Counted from the first letter of the stretch, positions 1 to 10,341 are shown. The stretch: DNA of 64,000 bases from Prunus persica (GCF_000346465.2 NC_034010.1:20552335-20616334); one strand, 5' to 3'. Notes: a model not told the origin generated them from the letters alone. Made by a program: numbers and translations.

Positions 1-2
1 AG

Positions 3-1844
3 GCTTTAGCAGACTTCGTCGTAGAATTCACCCCGTCAGCCGAAAAAGAGAAGTTGGTCAACCAAAAGAAGGAAATTTCAGAAGCAGACGGGACCTCCGA
101 AGAACCTAGCCAACCCAGAGACATGTGGCAGTTGCGCGTAGACGGAGCGTCGAACCAAAAAGGAGCTGAAGCAGGAGTCGTCATCACCACTCCAGATGGA
201 ACCCTGTTGGAGCAAGCTATTACGCTTGGCTTCCCGGCCTCGAACAACGAGGCAGAATACGAGGCATTGCTCGCCGGCCTACGCTTGGCAAAAGAGCTCG
301 CAATCAAAAAGCTAGCCATCTACTCAGACTCACAATTGATCACAAATCAAGCCTCAGGGGAATACATGGCAAAACACCCAAGGATGATCTTGTACCTTGA
401 CAAAGTCCAAGAGCTATTGAAGGCATTTCCCACCTTCACCATCCAACAAGTGCCTCGGGCAGAGAACGCTCATGCAGACGCACTGGCAAGCCTAGGATCA
501 GCGCTGGATACCCAGTTCAGACGCTCCATCCCGGTCGAACACCTTGACCGACCAAGCATTGAAGAAATAGAGCTAATCGATACCATGCAGATTGACGAGG
601 ACTCCAGTTGGCAAGACCCCCTCATCGACTATTTGACGAATGGAAACCTGCCAACGGACAAGTCCGAAGCTAGAAAGGTCCAGCAGAAGGCCGCGAGATA
701 CTACATGCACGGCAACAAGCTCATCCGCAGATCATACTCTGGCCCTCATCTCACCTGCATAAAGTACCCTCAAACACTTGAGGTTCTCTGCAAAATTCAT
801 GACGGCGAGTGTGGCAACCACTCTGGGGGCAGGTCGCTCGCCCAGAAAGCTCTAAACATAGGCTACTTCTGGCCTACCATGCGTCACGACTCCGCTGAAT
901 ATGTCAAGAAGTGTGATCGCTGTCAGCGATTCAAGCCGATCCCTAACCTGCCTGCCGAAGTCTATCATCCGCAAAACAGCCCATGGCCGTTTATGCAATG
1001 GGCCATCGACCTAGTGGGTCCCTTGCCACCAGCGCCCGCCAAGAAAGAAATGATGATCGTCGCCACCGACTACTTTACTAAATGGATCGAGGCCGAAGCT
1101 CTATCCTCTACTAAAGAAACCGATGTGGAGCGATTCATCTGGAGAAACATCATATGCCGGTTTGGCTGCCCACAGTCGCTGGTTACCGACAATGGCTCAC
1201 AGTTCATTGGCAAGCAGATCACCGCCTTTTTTGCAAAATACAAGATCAAGCAGCACTTGTCCACCCCGAGGTATCCACAAGGAAATGGACAAGCCGAGGC
1301 ATCCAACAAAGTCATATTAGACTGCTTGAAGAAAAGGCTGGAAGGCGCCGAAGGAAAATGGGTGGATGAACTCCCCGGAGTACTATGGGCTTATCGCACC
1401 ACCAAACGAAGATCGACTGGTGAAACCCCATTCTCCCTCGCCTATGGAACGGAAGCGATTATACCACCTCACATCACTGTCCCCCCCATAAGCTTGGAAG
1501 TGGGCAGTGTTGATCAGAACTCCGAGCAGATGAGGCTTAACCTCGACTTACTTGAAGGCGAACGTGAGAAGACCATTATCCGGGTCGCCTCTTATCAGCA
1601 GCAGTTGAAGTCTTACCACGACAAAAGAGCTAAGGTCAGACAGTTTCAACCAGGCGACCTCGTGCTAAGAAAGGCTTTCATCACTGCACCGAGACCAGGG
1701 TCAAAAAAGATGAATCCTAACTGGGAGGGTCCTTACATGATCAGCCGGTCTGGGTGCAGAGGAAGCTACACACTCGACACTATGGAGGGGAAGGAAATAC
1801 CACGACAATGGAATGTTCACCATCTTCGAAAGTATTATCCGTAG
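3..1844 (+). CDS. pol: Pol polyprotein, RNase H and integrase part (5' incomplete)
   Basis: The frame is open from base 3, so the start lies upstream of the window. The first domain (roughly bases 120-510) is an RNase H fold with acidic residues in VDGAS, NNEAEYEAL, YSDSQLI and ENAHADAL. The integrase follows: an HHCC zinc-binding segment (HDGECGNHSG, then CDRCQ), then the catalytic core with Asp in WAIDLVGPL, Asp in VTDNGSQF and Glu in GQAEASN. Exactly 35 residues separate the last two, the canonical D,D-35-E. No chromodomain is seen; the protein ends in RKYYP and TAG. RNase H removes the RNA template after reverse transcription, and integrase inserts the cDNA. The archaeal-like RNase H placed before integrase supports the Tat lineage. 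No disabling change is visible in this part. Confidence 0.92.
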   Translation, partial: ALADFVVEFTPSAEKEKLVNQKKEISEADGTSEEPSQPRDMWQLRVDGASNQKGAEAGVVITTPDGTLLEQAITLGFPASNNEAEYEALLAGLRLAKELAIKKLAIYSDSQLITNQASGEYMAKHPRMILYLDKVQELLKAFPTFTIQQVPRAENAHADALASLGSALDTQFRRSIPVEHLDRPSIEEIELIDTMQIDEDSSWQDPLIDYLTNGNLPTDKSEARKVQQKAARYYMHGNKLIRRSYSGPHLTCIKYPQTLEVLCKIHDGECGNHSGGRSLAQKALNIGYFWPTMRHDSAEYVKKCDRCQRFKPIPNLPAEVYHPQNSPWPFMQWAIDLVGPLPPAPAKKEMMIVATDYFTKWIEAEALSSTKETDVERFIWRNIICRFGCPQSLVTDNGSQFIGKQITAFFAKYKIKQHLSTPRYPQGNGQAEASNKVILDCLKKRLEGAEGKWVDELPGVLWAYRTTKRRSTGETPFSLAYGTEAIIPPHITVPPISLEVGSVDQNSEQMRLNLDLLEGEREKTIIRVASYQQQLKSYHDKRAKVRQFQPGDLVLRKAFITAPRPGSKKMNPNWEGPYMISRSGCRGSYTLDTMEGKEIPRQWNVHHLRKYYP

Positions 1845-1989
1845 CACCTCCTCCTGACTGCTAAGAAGTTCTAAGTTTTGTACCAAGTTGTTTCCATTTT
1901 CGAATAAAGGACTGTAATCTTATGAATATCAATATAAGTTCAGTTTCTCATTCCAAAATGTCTCATCTGCCCACAAAATACAAACATTT

Positions 1990-2650
1990 GCCCATAAGCA
2001 GCGTCCTTCGGGAGACGCAGGGTACGCCAGGAATTTCCTAACGGAGATATCCAAGTTCCTATCCGTTTCCTAAGGGAGGCAGGATGGCCACACATTTGCC
2101 CATAAGCAGCGTCCTTCGGGAGACGCAGGGTACGCCAGGAATTTCCTAAGGGAAATATCCAGGTTCCTATCCATTTCCTAAGGGAGGCAGGATAGACACA
2201 CAGTTGCCCATAAGAAGCGTCCTAAGGGAGACGCAGGATGACGACAAAACGCGTCCGTTTGGAGACGTAGCCCGCTAAAAAAGCGTCCTAAGGGAGACGC
2301 AGGGTGCGCCAGGGGTTTCTTAAAAGGAGGTCGCCATGCTTCCTGCGGGAAATATCCAGGTTCCTATCCGTTTTCTAAGGGAGGCAGGATAGTCACACAG
2401 TTGCCCATAAGGAGCGTCCTAAGGGAGACGCAGGGTGACGACAAAACGCGTCCGTTTGGAGACGTAGCCCGCTAAAAAAGCGTCCTAAGGGAGACGCAGG
2501 GTGCGCCAGGAGTTTCTTAAAAGGGGGTCGCCATGCTTCCTGCGGGAAATATCCAGGTTCCTATCCGTTTCCTAAGGGAGGCAGGATAATCACGTAGTTG
2601 CCCATAAGTAGCGTCCTACGGGAGACGCAGGGCGACGACCAAGGCATCCT
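1990..2650 (+). repeat. Retrotransposon spacer repeats with GCGTC...GACGC hairpins
   Basis: Irregular tandem repeats. The phrase TTGCCCATAAG recurs near 1989, 2095, 2203, 2400 and 2599, spaced about 106-108 bp and then about 197-198 bp. Seven copies of an 18-base motif GCGTCCT(T/A)(C/A)GGGAGACGC can pair GCGTC with GACGC across a CCTAAGGG-like loop. A second motif pairs CTATCC with GGATAG around CCTAAGGGAGG. No reading frame is evident. Tat elements are known to carry variable tandem repeats at this place. Confidence 0.85.
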
Positions 2651-2654
2651 ACGG

Positions 2655-3020
2655 GATGTGCAGAATACACCCGGAGTCCCTCAAGGGGGACCCTGGTACT
2701 CGCCAACTTCCTAAGGGAAATCATCCTAGAGATGTGCAGAACACACCCGGAGTCCCTCAAGGGGGACCCTGGTACTCGCCAACTTCCTAAGGGAAATCAT
2801 CCTAGAGATGTGCAGAACACACCCGGAGTCCCTCAAGGGGGACCCTGGTACTCGCCAACTTCCTAAGGGAAATCATCCTAGGGGATGTGCAGAACACACC
2901 CGGAGTCTCTCAAGGGGGACCCTGGTGCTCACCAACTTCCTAAGGGGAATCTTCCTACGGGATATGCAGTGCATGCCCGGAGTCCTTCAAGGGGGACTCA
3001 GGTACTCGCAAATCTCTAAA
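2655..3020 (+). repeat. Tandem array with 76-77 bp period in retrotransposon spacer
   Basis: GATGTGCAG recurs at 2655, 2731, 2807 and 2884, with a diverged copy GATATGCAG at 2961. This gives about 4.5 copies of a 76-77 bp unit. Each unit contains GGAGTCCCTCAAGGGGGACC, which can fold as a GTCCC/GGGAC hairpin. The middle copies are nearly identical and the last is diverged. Confidence 0.88.
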
Positions 3021-3252
3021 GGAGGACGTGCAATCAAAACATAGGCTGGTTACTCAAGCAGTTCACAAGTCAAATATGCAAGTCGAAGTTGGAAAATGTA
3101 ACTGAAATTTCCATAACAAACAGACCAACCGGCCAAGTTTAACAAAAAGAAGATGGTCAAATACAGACCAATTATTCTAAACAAAAAACTACAAAAGCTG
3201 AAAAGAAACAAAAAAGAGTCTTCGTCTACTTGGAGACGCCAGCAGAAGACTT

Positions 3253-5446
3253 CTAAGCTGCAGCCTCTTCGGCATCCACCTGACTAGCTACGTCTTCAGC
3301 AACTCCATCTGCCTGAACCGTGACATCTGCCATCATCTCGTCTACTGCATCTACCTCTGCTTCATCCTCTCCGGTTACCTGCTCTCCAAATCTCCCTTCC
3401 ATAGGGGGTGAGTCGGGGCAGAGCATCTCGATGTCTACATCGTCAATCGCATACAAGGAATCAGTCCCATTTGCGCAATGCAGGTAGCCCAACTTGTACG
3501 CATCTATGGTGGCTTCAGACTTGGATTCTTTGGCAGACTTATGATAGGCATGAAACCTAGCCAGGAGTTTGTCATAGCTAAGGGAGATGTCCGCATTCTT
3601 GCGCTCAAGACGAAAGAAGGCATCTTTTCGACTAGCCAAATCAGCAGCGGAAGAGTTGAGCTCGGAATCCTTCTCGGAAAGGGAGCTTTTCAGCCCAGAT
3701 ATCATCGCCCTCAAATCAGACGTCTTCTTCTCATAGCGGGCCTGCTCGGCGGAAAGCTGGCTGGCCAATTCAGCATTCTTCTTCTCCAACTCGCTGAGCT
3801 GGGCAGAAGAGGGGGCAACAGCAGATGAGTTCCGAATAGTCTCAGCAGCAAAAATCAGTCCTTTTTGAATCAGATGGAATGACGCTTCCCTTTGTTTTTC
3901 CAAGGAAAGACACGAGAAAGTGCCAAGATCGCCAGCCTGACGGATGTGATCGACCAACTCAGCACAGGACGACGGATTTGATAGGAAGTTCGTCTTGAGC
4001 AAATCAGATACGCATGCATCCCCTACAGAGCTAGGCTTGTTCACCTTATGACCAACTGCCGACGTGGAGGAAGAACCCTTAACCCGGGCAGATGACTCTC
4101 TCATCTTCTTAGCCTCCGCTAACTTCATTTCCAAAGGAGTAAATAATGCTGGATCATGAGCAGACCTCCCGTTTCGATCTCCATCTTTTGACCGATGCAG
4201 ACGACTTGAACTTCTAGGAGGAATGTCTGCATCTCTTTGACGCTCGACAGAACTAGGTCGGGCACGAGCCGTTTCACGAAACATATCATGGTTGTCGAGC
4301 ATGTCAGCAGGAGGCTCAGGTGGAACACCCCGAATACCGCGCATACCACCAACCTTCGTGCTATCTGCACCCACAAGATGCTTGACCCTGGCAGATGATG
4401 AGGGAGCAGACCCCACTTGAGTCTTCTCAGCAGAAGGAAGCCTTGGTTTCTTCCTCGATGGAGACCCATCCTTCGCATGCGAAGAAGTAGCTTCACCTCT
4501 TGAAGGTTTGGCAGCAACTTTTCTCTTTGAGAGAGATTCAGCAGAACATTCTTCCTGTCCGCCAAGCAGATCATCAGGGTCAGGACCGTTCTGCTTCCAC
4601 TTTTCGACATCCTCGGCAGGGGGCAGACCACCGTCTTCCTCCCGGTACTCACTCAACAGCCAGCGCCACTCGCGAAACCTTAGAGGGATGTTCAAAGCAC
4701 GGCGGACCTTAGCCATGTCCGGCCCAAGCTCCAATTGCTTGCTGATGTCACTCACTGCAAGCAGAAGACAGAAGTTAGTCAGCCACACTTCAAGAAATTC
4801 AAATAAAAAGGGCGCATCAAAAATTGCAAAGAGACATACCGTCGCAATAGGTGATAGGAACAAGTGGGCCGTCACCAACGTCGCCTTCCCACCGTCCGCT
4901 GACCTCCAACACATCGTCATGCCAAGCGTGATCTCCTTGACTAAGACTGTTGAACAACTTGGCCTTATAGACGCGAACTTGGGCATACCGCTCAAAGTGC
5001 CTCACTTCGAAAAAATAAAAGAACTCTCGCACCGTCAGCTCCAACGCGAAGAAACGACTCAGATTCTCGAAGCACATGATCGCCCGATAAGCATTTGGAG
5101 TACATTGGCTCGGGGCACACCCCATGGCGCAGAACACCTCCTTGAAAAGCTTTGACAGCGGGAATTTGAAGCCCAAGGAGAAGTAAAAAGGACGGAAGGT
5201 GATGATCCTAGCATCAAGATCATTCGCGTCCACCAAAGGCTCATTGTCCTTCCGAGACTTCAATAGCTTGACTCGCACGTCATCTGGAATGGCAGACGCA
5301 TAAGCAGCCCGCCACTTCTGGAACTGAGCATCAGTCGTGACGCGGTGCAGGTTGGCCACGAACTTCTTGCTGTGCACTATGGAGCCTCCCCATAAATACA
5401 AAGGGACCTGAGAACTTGGAGCCTTGCTACCATCTCCGGAAGACAT
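3253..5446 (-). CDS. Antisense two-exon retrotransposon gene, Transposase_28-like
   Basis: Exon 1 is 5446-4840 and exon 2 is 4754-3253. They are separated by an 85-bp intron with donor G|GTATGTC and acceptor CTTGCAG|TG, and the phase matches, giving 702 codons. The first 200 residues contain a conserved-looking segment (about 78-190) rich in aromatic and hydrophobic residues, with motifs such as FRPFYFSLGF and FFYFFEVRHF. It resembles the plant family called putative gypsy-type transposon (Pfam Transposase_28). The remainder is Ser/Lys-rich and then a predicted coiled coil (SELEKKNAELASQL region), with an acidic, Ala-ending tail. It is encoded opposite to pol and inside the element. Antisense genes of this kind are described in Tat elements, but their role is not settled. 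I infer no enzymatic activity. The frame is intact, which suggests selection or youth. Confidence 0.75.
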
Positions 5447-6404
5447 GGTTGATCAACAAGTAGCTACAAAAAGAAAAAATTCTACATGTTAGAATGCGAA
5501 AAAAAAAAAAAAAAAAAAATGAAGCTGCTTGGATCAGCCCAGGTCAAAAGGAATCAGCCCAGTAGCTGCTCCAGCACGGAGGCCCACATCGGCAAGACCA
5601 GCCCCAGCGCGCGCCGTGGCCCAACTCGATCGAAGCCCAGCTCCTCCCAGCACGTGGCCCAGCGCCTCCTGCCCAGCAGCGTCTCCAGGCCACTGCTCCG
5701 AAGCCCAGCGCCTTGGGCTTGGCTCTTCCACGCGTAGCCCACATCTCGCGCCAGGCCCAGCATCTCCATGTCTCAGCTGCAGCCTGCCTGCTTCAGCAAG
5801 AGCCCAAGTGACGTGCTGGCCCGATTTCGGTTCAGCTCCAGTGCAGGGCCTCACGCCACCTTCTTCCAGCTCCTGGCCCAGCGACTCCAGACCTCCAATG
5901 CGAACCCAAAGTGCGCAGCCTCAAGTCTGCCAGCCACCCAAGTCTCCAGCCATGTTTCAAGGCATAGACATGCACTCCTTCCAGCTTCCCTTCGACTAGA
6001 AGGCATGATCCAAGCTGCCCAAAAATCGGAACAAAGAAAAAAAATAATATATATATATATATAACCCAAGTCTAATTACCTTGGGTGTACGATGAAGGCA
6101 AAAGCTCAAGAAGAAGGAAAAAATTCTCCAAGGCTTACTCTCTCTCACTAATGAAATCGGAATGGATTTTGGATGTGAAGAATAAATTGGAGGAGCCCTA
6201 CATTTATAAGGATGAAAAATTCCTTGACCTACAAGGAATCGCAAATTCTTTCCAACATGGGAGTCCATAAAATTGGCAAGTCAAACACCTCCTCTACGCA
6301 GGAGCCCAAGTCCACGAAGGAAGCCCAGTTACAGCTGGACAGCCCAACGGATAAATTACATCTCCTACATGCCACCACGCGCCATGCAGAAGCTGGGGGG
6401 CATT
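5447..6404. other. Retrotransposon segment between antisense gene and 3' LTR
   Basis: This stretch contains an A-tract (5499-5519), a GC-rich GCCCA-studded part (5530-6010), a short (AT)n run near 6047-6063, and about 340 bp of unremarkable sequence. Short open frames here overlap on both strands and look like no known protein. For the antisense gene this is upstream sequence. Bases 6391-6404 (AGCTGGGGGGCATT) are purine-rich and sit directly before the LTR, as a polypurine tract should. Confidence 0.6.
5530..6010 (-). promoter_or_regulatory. Cluster of TGGGC (site II-like) motifs upstream of antisense gene
   Basis: I count about 13 copies of GCCCA on the + strand in roughly 480 bp (TGGGC in the sense of the antisense gene), often as GGCCCA or AGCCCAG. 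TGGGCC/T is the core of plant site II elements bound by TCP factors in promoters of growth-related genes. The cluster begins about 85 bp upstream of the antisense start codon. Promoter function is inferred; the stretch could instead be captured host sequence. Confidence 0.4.
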
Positions 6405-7100
6405 TGTGGGAACCTAATTAAATCAAACCCTAGGTCAAATAATTCCTACCATTTGGGGATTATTTGACCAAATTGGGAGTCAATCAACCTAATTAGGAGT
6501 TACTCAGTTTAATTGGGAATTATCCAATTAAATTGAACGTTACCTAATTAGGTTGAGATTTGATTTGGTTAATTACCACGATCCCCAATTAAATGAGAAG
6601 ATACCTAATTGAATCGGGATTTGATTTGATACCTACCACAATTAGGGATTTGATTTACCCTAATAAATCAAATCCCTAATTAATCAAATCAATCCCAAAA
6701 AGGGGAGGAATAATTCCCTTCCTTCTACGGAATTATTCCTCAGAAACCCTAGCCTCCGAGACTACTATAAAAGCATAGCCACACACAATGGTGGAGGTAC
6801 GTCAGAATTACTACTAAAATCTCTGCAGAAAATTCCTCTCAAACCCTAACCACCTCCTCTCTTTCTCTCTTTTAAATAAGGCTCCGGCCGCCCGATTTAT
6901 ATTATAAACACATCCCGTACCCTAATTTAGCTATCGTTTCTCTAAAGATCGATTGAACTGACTTAGGCATCGGAGGGCCTTTGGCCAACACCCCCCGGGT
7001 GTGGTCTTTTACTCCGATCTGTTTCGCAGGGAGAAAGAGAGGCGGAGAAGACGAAGGAATCTTGGGCGAATATTCTCCCGTGAGATTATTTGCACAAACA
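6405..7100 (+). repeat. 3' LTR of the Tat-type element
   Basis: It starts TGTGGGAACC directly after a purine-rich tract and ends GCACAAACA, so it has TG...CA ends and 696 bp. It holds an AT-rich U3, a TATA box at 6766, and a U5 with the phrase CATCGGAGGGCCTTTGGCC, common in plant gypsy LTRs. The right end is set by the point where coding sequence of a hydroxypyruvate-reductase-like gene begins. The 5' LTR is outside the window. Confidence 0.78.
6766..6773 (+). promoter_or_regulatory. TATA box of the 3' LTR
   Basis: TATAAAAG lies within CTACTATAAAAGCATAGCC in the LTR, about 335 bp before the LTR end. In the 5' LTR the same site would drive the element. Here it points at the downstream gene fragment. 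Confidence 0.6.
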
Positions 7101-7502
7101 CTATCTTTGCCATACCCTTTCTATTCCAATGTTCATGAACTTGCAGCCAATAATGATGCCCTCATCATATGTTGTGCATTGACAGACCAAACCCACCACA
7201 TGATCAACAAGGAAGTCTTATCTGCAATGGGAAGAGAGGGAGTGATCGTTAACGTTGGACGAGGGGCTATTGTTGATGTGAAGGAATTGGTGAGGTTTTT
7301 GGTGCATGGAGAGATTGGAGGTGCTGGTTTGGATGTGTTTGAGAATGAGCCTCATGTTCCTAAAGAGCTCGTTGCTTCGGACAATGTCGCTCTGTCCCCC
7401 CATAAGGCTGTTCATACTACAGAATCTTTCCAAAGTTCAAATGAATTCATACTTGCCAACTTGGAAGCTTTCTTTTCAAATAAACCTTACTCTACACACT
7501 GA
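7101..7502 (+). pseudogene. Hydroxypyruvate reductase-like gene, 3' half, cut by LTR
   Basis: The 133 codons from 7101 match the C-terminal part of plant D-isomer-specific 2-hydroxyacid dehydrogenases (HPR2/HPR3 type, NADPH-dependent glyoxylate/hydroxypyruvate reductases). Visible signatures are VNVGRGAIVD (substrate Arg), DVFENEP (catalytic Glu) and LSPHKA (catalytic His), then ANLEAFFSNKP near the end. The GxGxxG dinucleotide fold and N-terminus are missing, because homology begins at the first base after the LTR. The tail reads KPYSTH and stop where relatives have KPLLTP-like ends, so a one-base change near 7485 is possible. There is no stop between the LTR and the fragment, so the frame runs back into U5, but no ATG opens it. 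The 5' half may survive upstream of the element. As seen here it is broken. Confidence 0.85.
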
Positions 7503-9640
7503 GGGAGAGGAATTCGAACTCGTACCTCGAGTCTAGTGTATGAGTAAATACTCTTAACCATGAGAACAAGATCTGACTTTTTTTTCTTCTTCATTACGTA
7601 TTAGTAAACTATGTGTTCTTGTAGAAGTGATTAATTTATCAGAAGTTATGAACATTGGTGACAATAAATAATTGCATATGAATATGATATGATCTCATTT
7701 GGATTAGCAAAAGAAGGCATATATGTTTTGTTGGTTGTCCACATTAACTTGGAATTGACCCGGGTCTGGGCTGGGTTGTTAGGTAGGCTCTGCTGCGGTT
7801 GGGCTCTGCTCCCTTTTGTCTTCTATCGGAAGGCACAAAGAGTTATAGGTCTGGGCTTTGGGTTGGGTCGAACTAACCCTGAATATTCAATGGTTAGGAA
7901 TGCCAAATGGAATTAACCTTGGATTGGGTTGGATTAAATAGAAGGCCTAATTTCAATTAAGATAGATTGCCCAATGCATAAAAAGGGCACTAACGAACGA
8001 ATTGATAAAATGTGAGATTTTTTTATTCATATGGGGTGTTCGTCGCTTCGAAACCACTGATAAAAAAAAACATATATATATATATAAATTATCATAAAAT
8101 CGGATTGAATCTTGAACACCCCTACACTTGATCTAAAACATTTAAAAACAAGAGCTCTATATAAAGTACCCAATAACAGAAAGATATGGAACCAATCAAT
8201 TTTGATGAAAAGGGGTTAAATGCCATACACTGATGAGAACAGAAATCATGAAACTGCGGCACTAGTTTTTGTTTTTCCAATCATTGTCTACATTAAACTA
8301 ATCACAAAGCACGACATAAACTAATGTGTTTGTAGAAATCGCTAGTGATTAGCTAAGCTAGCTAGAGCCATTGAAACGACAATGCTTCTTCTAAATGATT
8401 CTTTAATCCAAAATTATGAATTCAGTTACTTCGTGGAAATCGCTAGTGATGCTATTTTTGTTTTTTCTTTCATTCTTTAATTACTTGCATGTATGTGCAT
8501 GCCGTTTCTTATTATGACAAAGATGCTTCAAAGAAATTTTTGTTGATACAAACAAAATTTTATTTTAATCTAATTCAAATTATGAGGAGGGGGATTCAAA
8601 CTCGAGCGCAAAATGGAGAGCATATCCACTCTAGTCAACTTGGCTAAACCCATATTTATGCTTCAACCAAATTTTTTATAACACTTGTAAAGAAAATGCG
8701 CAATTAATTACAAGTAAATCCGCAATTAATTATTATATATTTTGCGGTTGTGCATCTCAACTCTAGTTTTGACTTTAGAATAAATTAAAAATCCCAAAAT
8801 TATTAGATTTTTTTCTTTTTAAAATTTTCCCCAAAATTAGAAGTTTATAAGCATCTACGTTAAACATGGATAATTTAATATACATTAAAGAATTTTTGGT
8901 GGTTACGATAGAGGTTGCATGTAGCCCTCTTTCTAGGATATTATTGGCACCTTGAAACCTCTATATGTCTCTTTGTTAGCTTTATCTGTCTTGGGTCCAA
9001 ATCAATATCAGTATCTGATAAGACAATGGCAAATATATAAACCCCCCCAGTTATGGAAATGGACGAAAAACATCTTCTTTTTCAAAGACAATGTTTGCCA
9101 TGTGATCAGATGAAAACCAAACATGAAAAATTATTATCTACATAGATTGCGGATCATACTAATTGTCTAACGTGATTATAGAACAAGATTATATTATGTG
9201 ATGAGAGAAATAGACACAAAGTTACAACCGGTTGTAACCAAGCTAGAAATTTTCCAAATCGACATTTCCTGAGGAAAGAGAAGGTTAAGGCACGCTTGCC
9301 TATTTTTGAAAGAAATTATACAAAAACAGTTTACAATGCAAATCATGCAAACCATTATAGAACAAATTTAGGCTTTTCCTTTTTCTTTTTTTTTAAATAA
9401 AGTTATTGCCCTGACTCATGTCTCATGCTCATAGCCGGCCAATTTATCTTATTTTATTTAGCAAACGACAATATTTAGGCTCAATATTGTCTTTTGGTCC
9501 CGAATTTTTTCATAATTACAATTCCTTTCCTCTCATAAATAATCATATACCTTTTGGCTTTTGTTAACAAAAATTTGCATCCCAGGATCTTACGAAAAGC
9601 ATGTTATGAATTGAAAATTAATCAAACAAAAGAAACTAAC
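7503..9640. other. Intergenic, no gene recognised
   Basis: AT-rich sequence without a credible coding region. It holds a short (TA)n run near 8071-8085, a repeated 15-mer GAAATCGCTAGTGAT near 8336 and 8437, and a stretch around 8580-8660 (GGGGATTCAAACTCGAG) of a type common in degenerate plant transposons. Nothing else could be assigned. Confidence 0.6.
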
Positions 9641-9654
9641 ACTCTGATTCAATT

Positions 9655-10341
9655 GCTCTCTCCCTCTGTGAGTCTTAAAGGAAAACTCCATAGAGGGGGA
9701 AGAGGAAGAAGCGTCATTGCCCTTCCTCCCCCTCCTATCTTCTCGTCTTTTCCTTTTAGCTTCATGAATAAGTCCATTGGGGGGGTTTGAATAAAAGCCC
9801 CTTGTGGTGGTTTCTTTTGAGTCACAGTTAGATTGAAGTTTCCCATCACCCTTTTCAGTCTATGTTCTCAATCAAATCCTGCTCCCAAAATTCGCTCCCT
9901 GACGTCGCTCATGTTCTCTAAATTTGACTCTACATCGTCTTTGATGGAGGTTGTTGCAAATCACCCAATTGTTCTTTGGTAAAATTGTTGTTTTCGTTTA
10001 TTTGTTCGCTCTTATGCACATGTAGATTGCTGGAAATTATATTTTTTTCCAGATCTATTATGAAGGCGCTTCATCAGGTGGTGGTAGTAGGGTTCGTCTA
10101 GGCTCATGAGTTATTTTAGGATTTTGGTTATGTTGGGTTTGTGGACTTTGTTTGGGCTTATGGTTAATTGTGGTGATGTAGGCTAGTAGTTTTAGTGCGG
10201 CTTTTGTCCACGTTAGTTGCATTTTTAGCATGTTAGTTTGTTACCCTCTTGGTACTGGTATTTTAGATGTCTTATTGATGTCTTTGATTGTACCGTTGAA
10301 GTTTATCTAATGAAGTTTCTATTTGATCCCCTAAAAAAAAA
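9655..10341 (+). mobile_element. Poly(A)-tailed retroposon with 14-bp target duplication
   Basis: The insert is flanked by ACTCTGATTCAATT (9641-9654) and ACTCCGATTCAATT (10342-10355), 13 of 14 identical. It ends with an A-tract (10333-10341) directly before the second copy. This is the signature of target-primed reverse transcription by a LINE machinery. The 687-bp body contains no long reading frame. The T/G-rich 3' part ending ATGAAGTTTCTATTTGATCCCC plus poly(A) resembles 3' ends of plant LINEs, so a 5'-truncated LINE is most likely; a SINE or processed transcript copy is possible. Confidence 0.68.

Larger units (their letters stand above)
1..7100 (+). mobile_element. Ty3/gypsy LTR retrotransposon, Tat-type, 3' part
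   Basis: The element enters from the left edge with its pol frame already open and ends at the 3' LTR (6405-7100). The order is RNase H and integrase, a tandem-repeat spacer (about 1990-3020), an intron-containing gene on the opposite strand (5446-3253), a purine-rich tract just before the LTR (6391-6404), and the LTR. An extra RNase H directly before integrase, plus a long 3' spacer with tandem repeats and an antisense ORF, are known hallmarks of plant Tat elements (Ogre, Retand, Grande). The 5' LTR, gag, protease and reverse transcriptase lie outside the window, so neither LTR divergence nor the target-site duplication can be read. The visible pol frame has no stop or frameshift, which suggests a fairly recent insertion. 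Confidence 0.9.

Noticed and set aside
54..56. TTG at 54 as start of the pol frame
   Set aside because: The frame is open to the window edge; the protein begins upstream, so no start is called.
1990..3020. CRISPR array as explanation of the regular repeats
   Set aside because: Plant retrotransposon context, variable spacing, no unique spacers and no cas genes.
5529..6064. Overlapping open frames on both strands in the GC-rich part before the LTR
   Set aside because: Low-complexity Pro/Ser/Ala translations in several frames at once and no domain; they follow from base composition.
6981..7100. Extension of the HPR-like frame back into the LTR as an N-terminal coding part
   Set aside because: The sequence is LTR U5, has no ATG in frame, and shows no similarity to HPR proteins.
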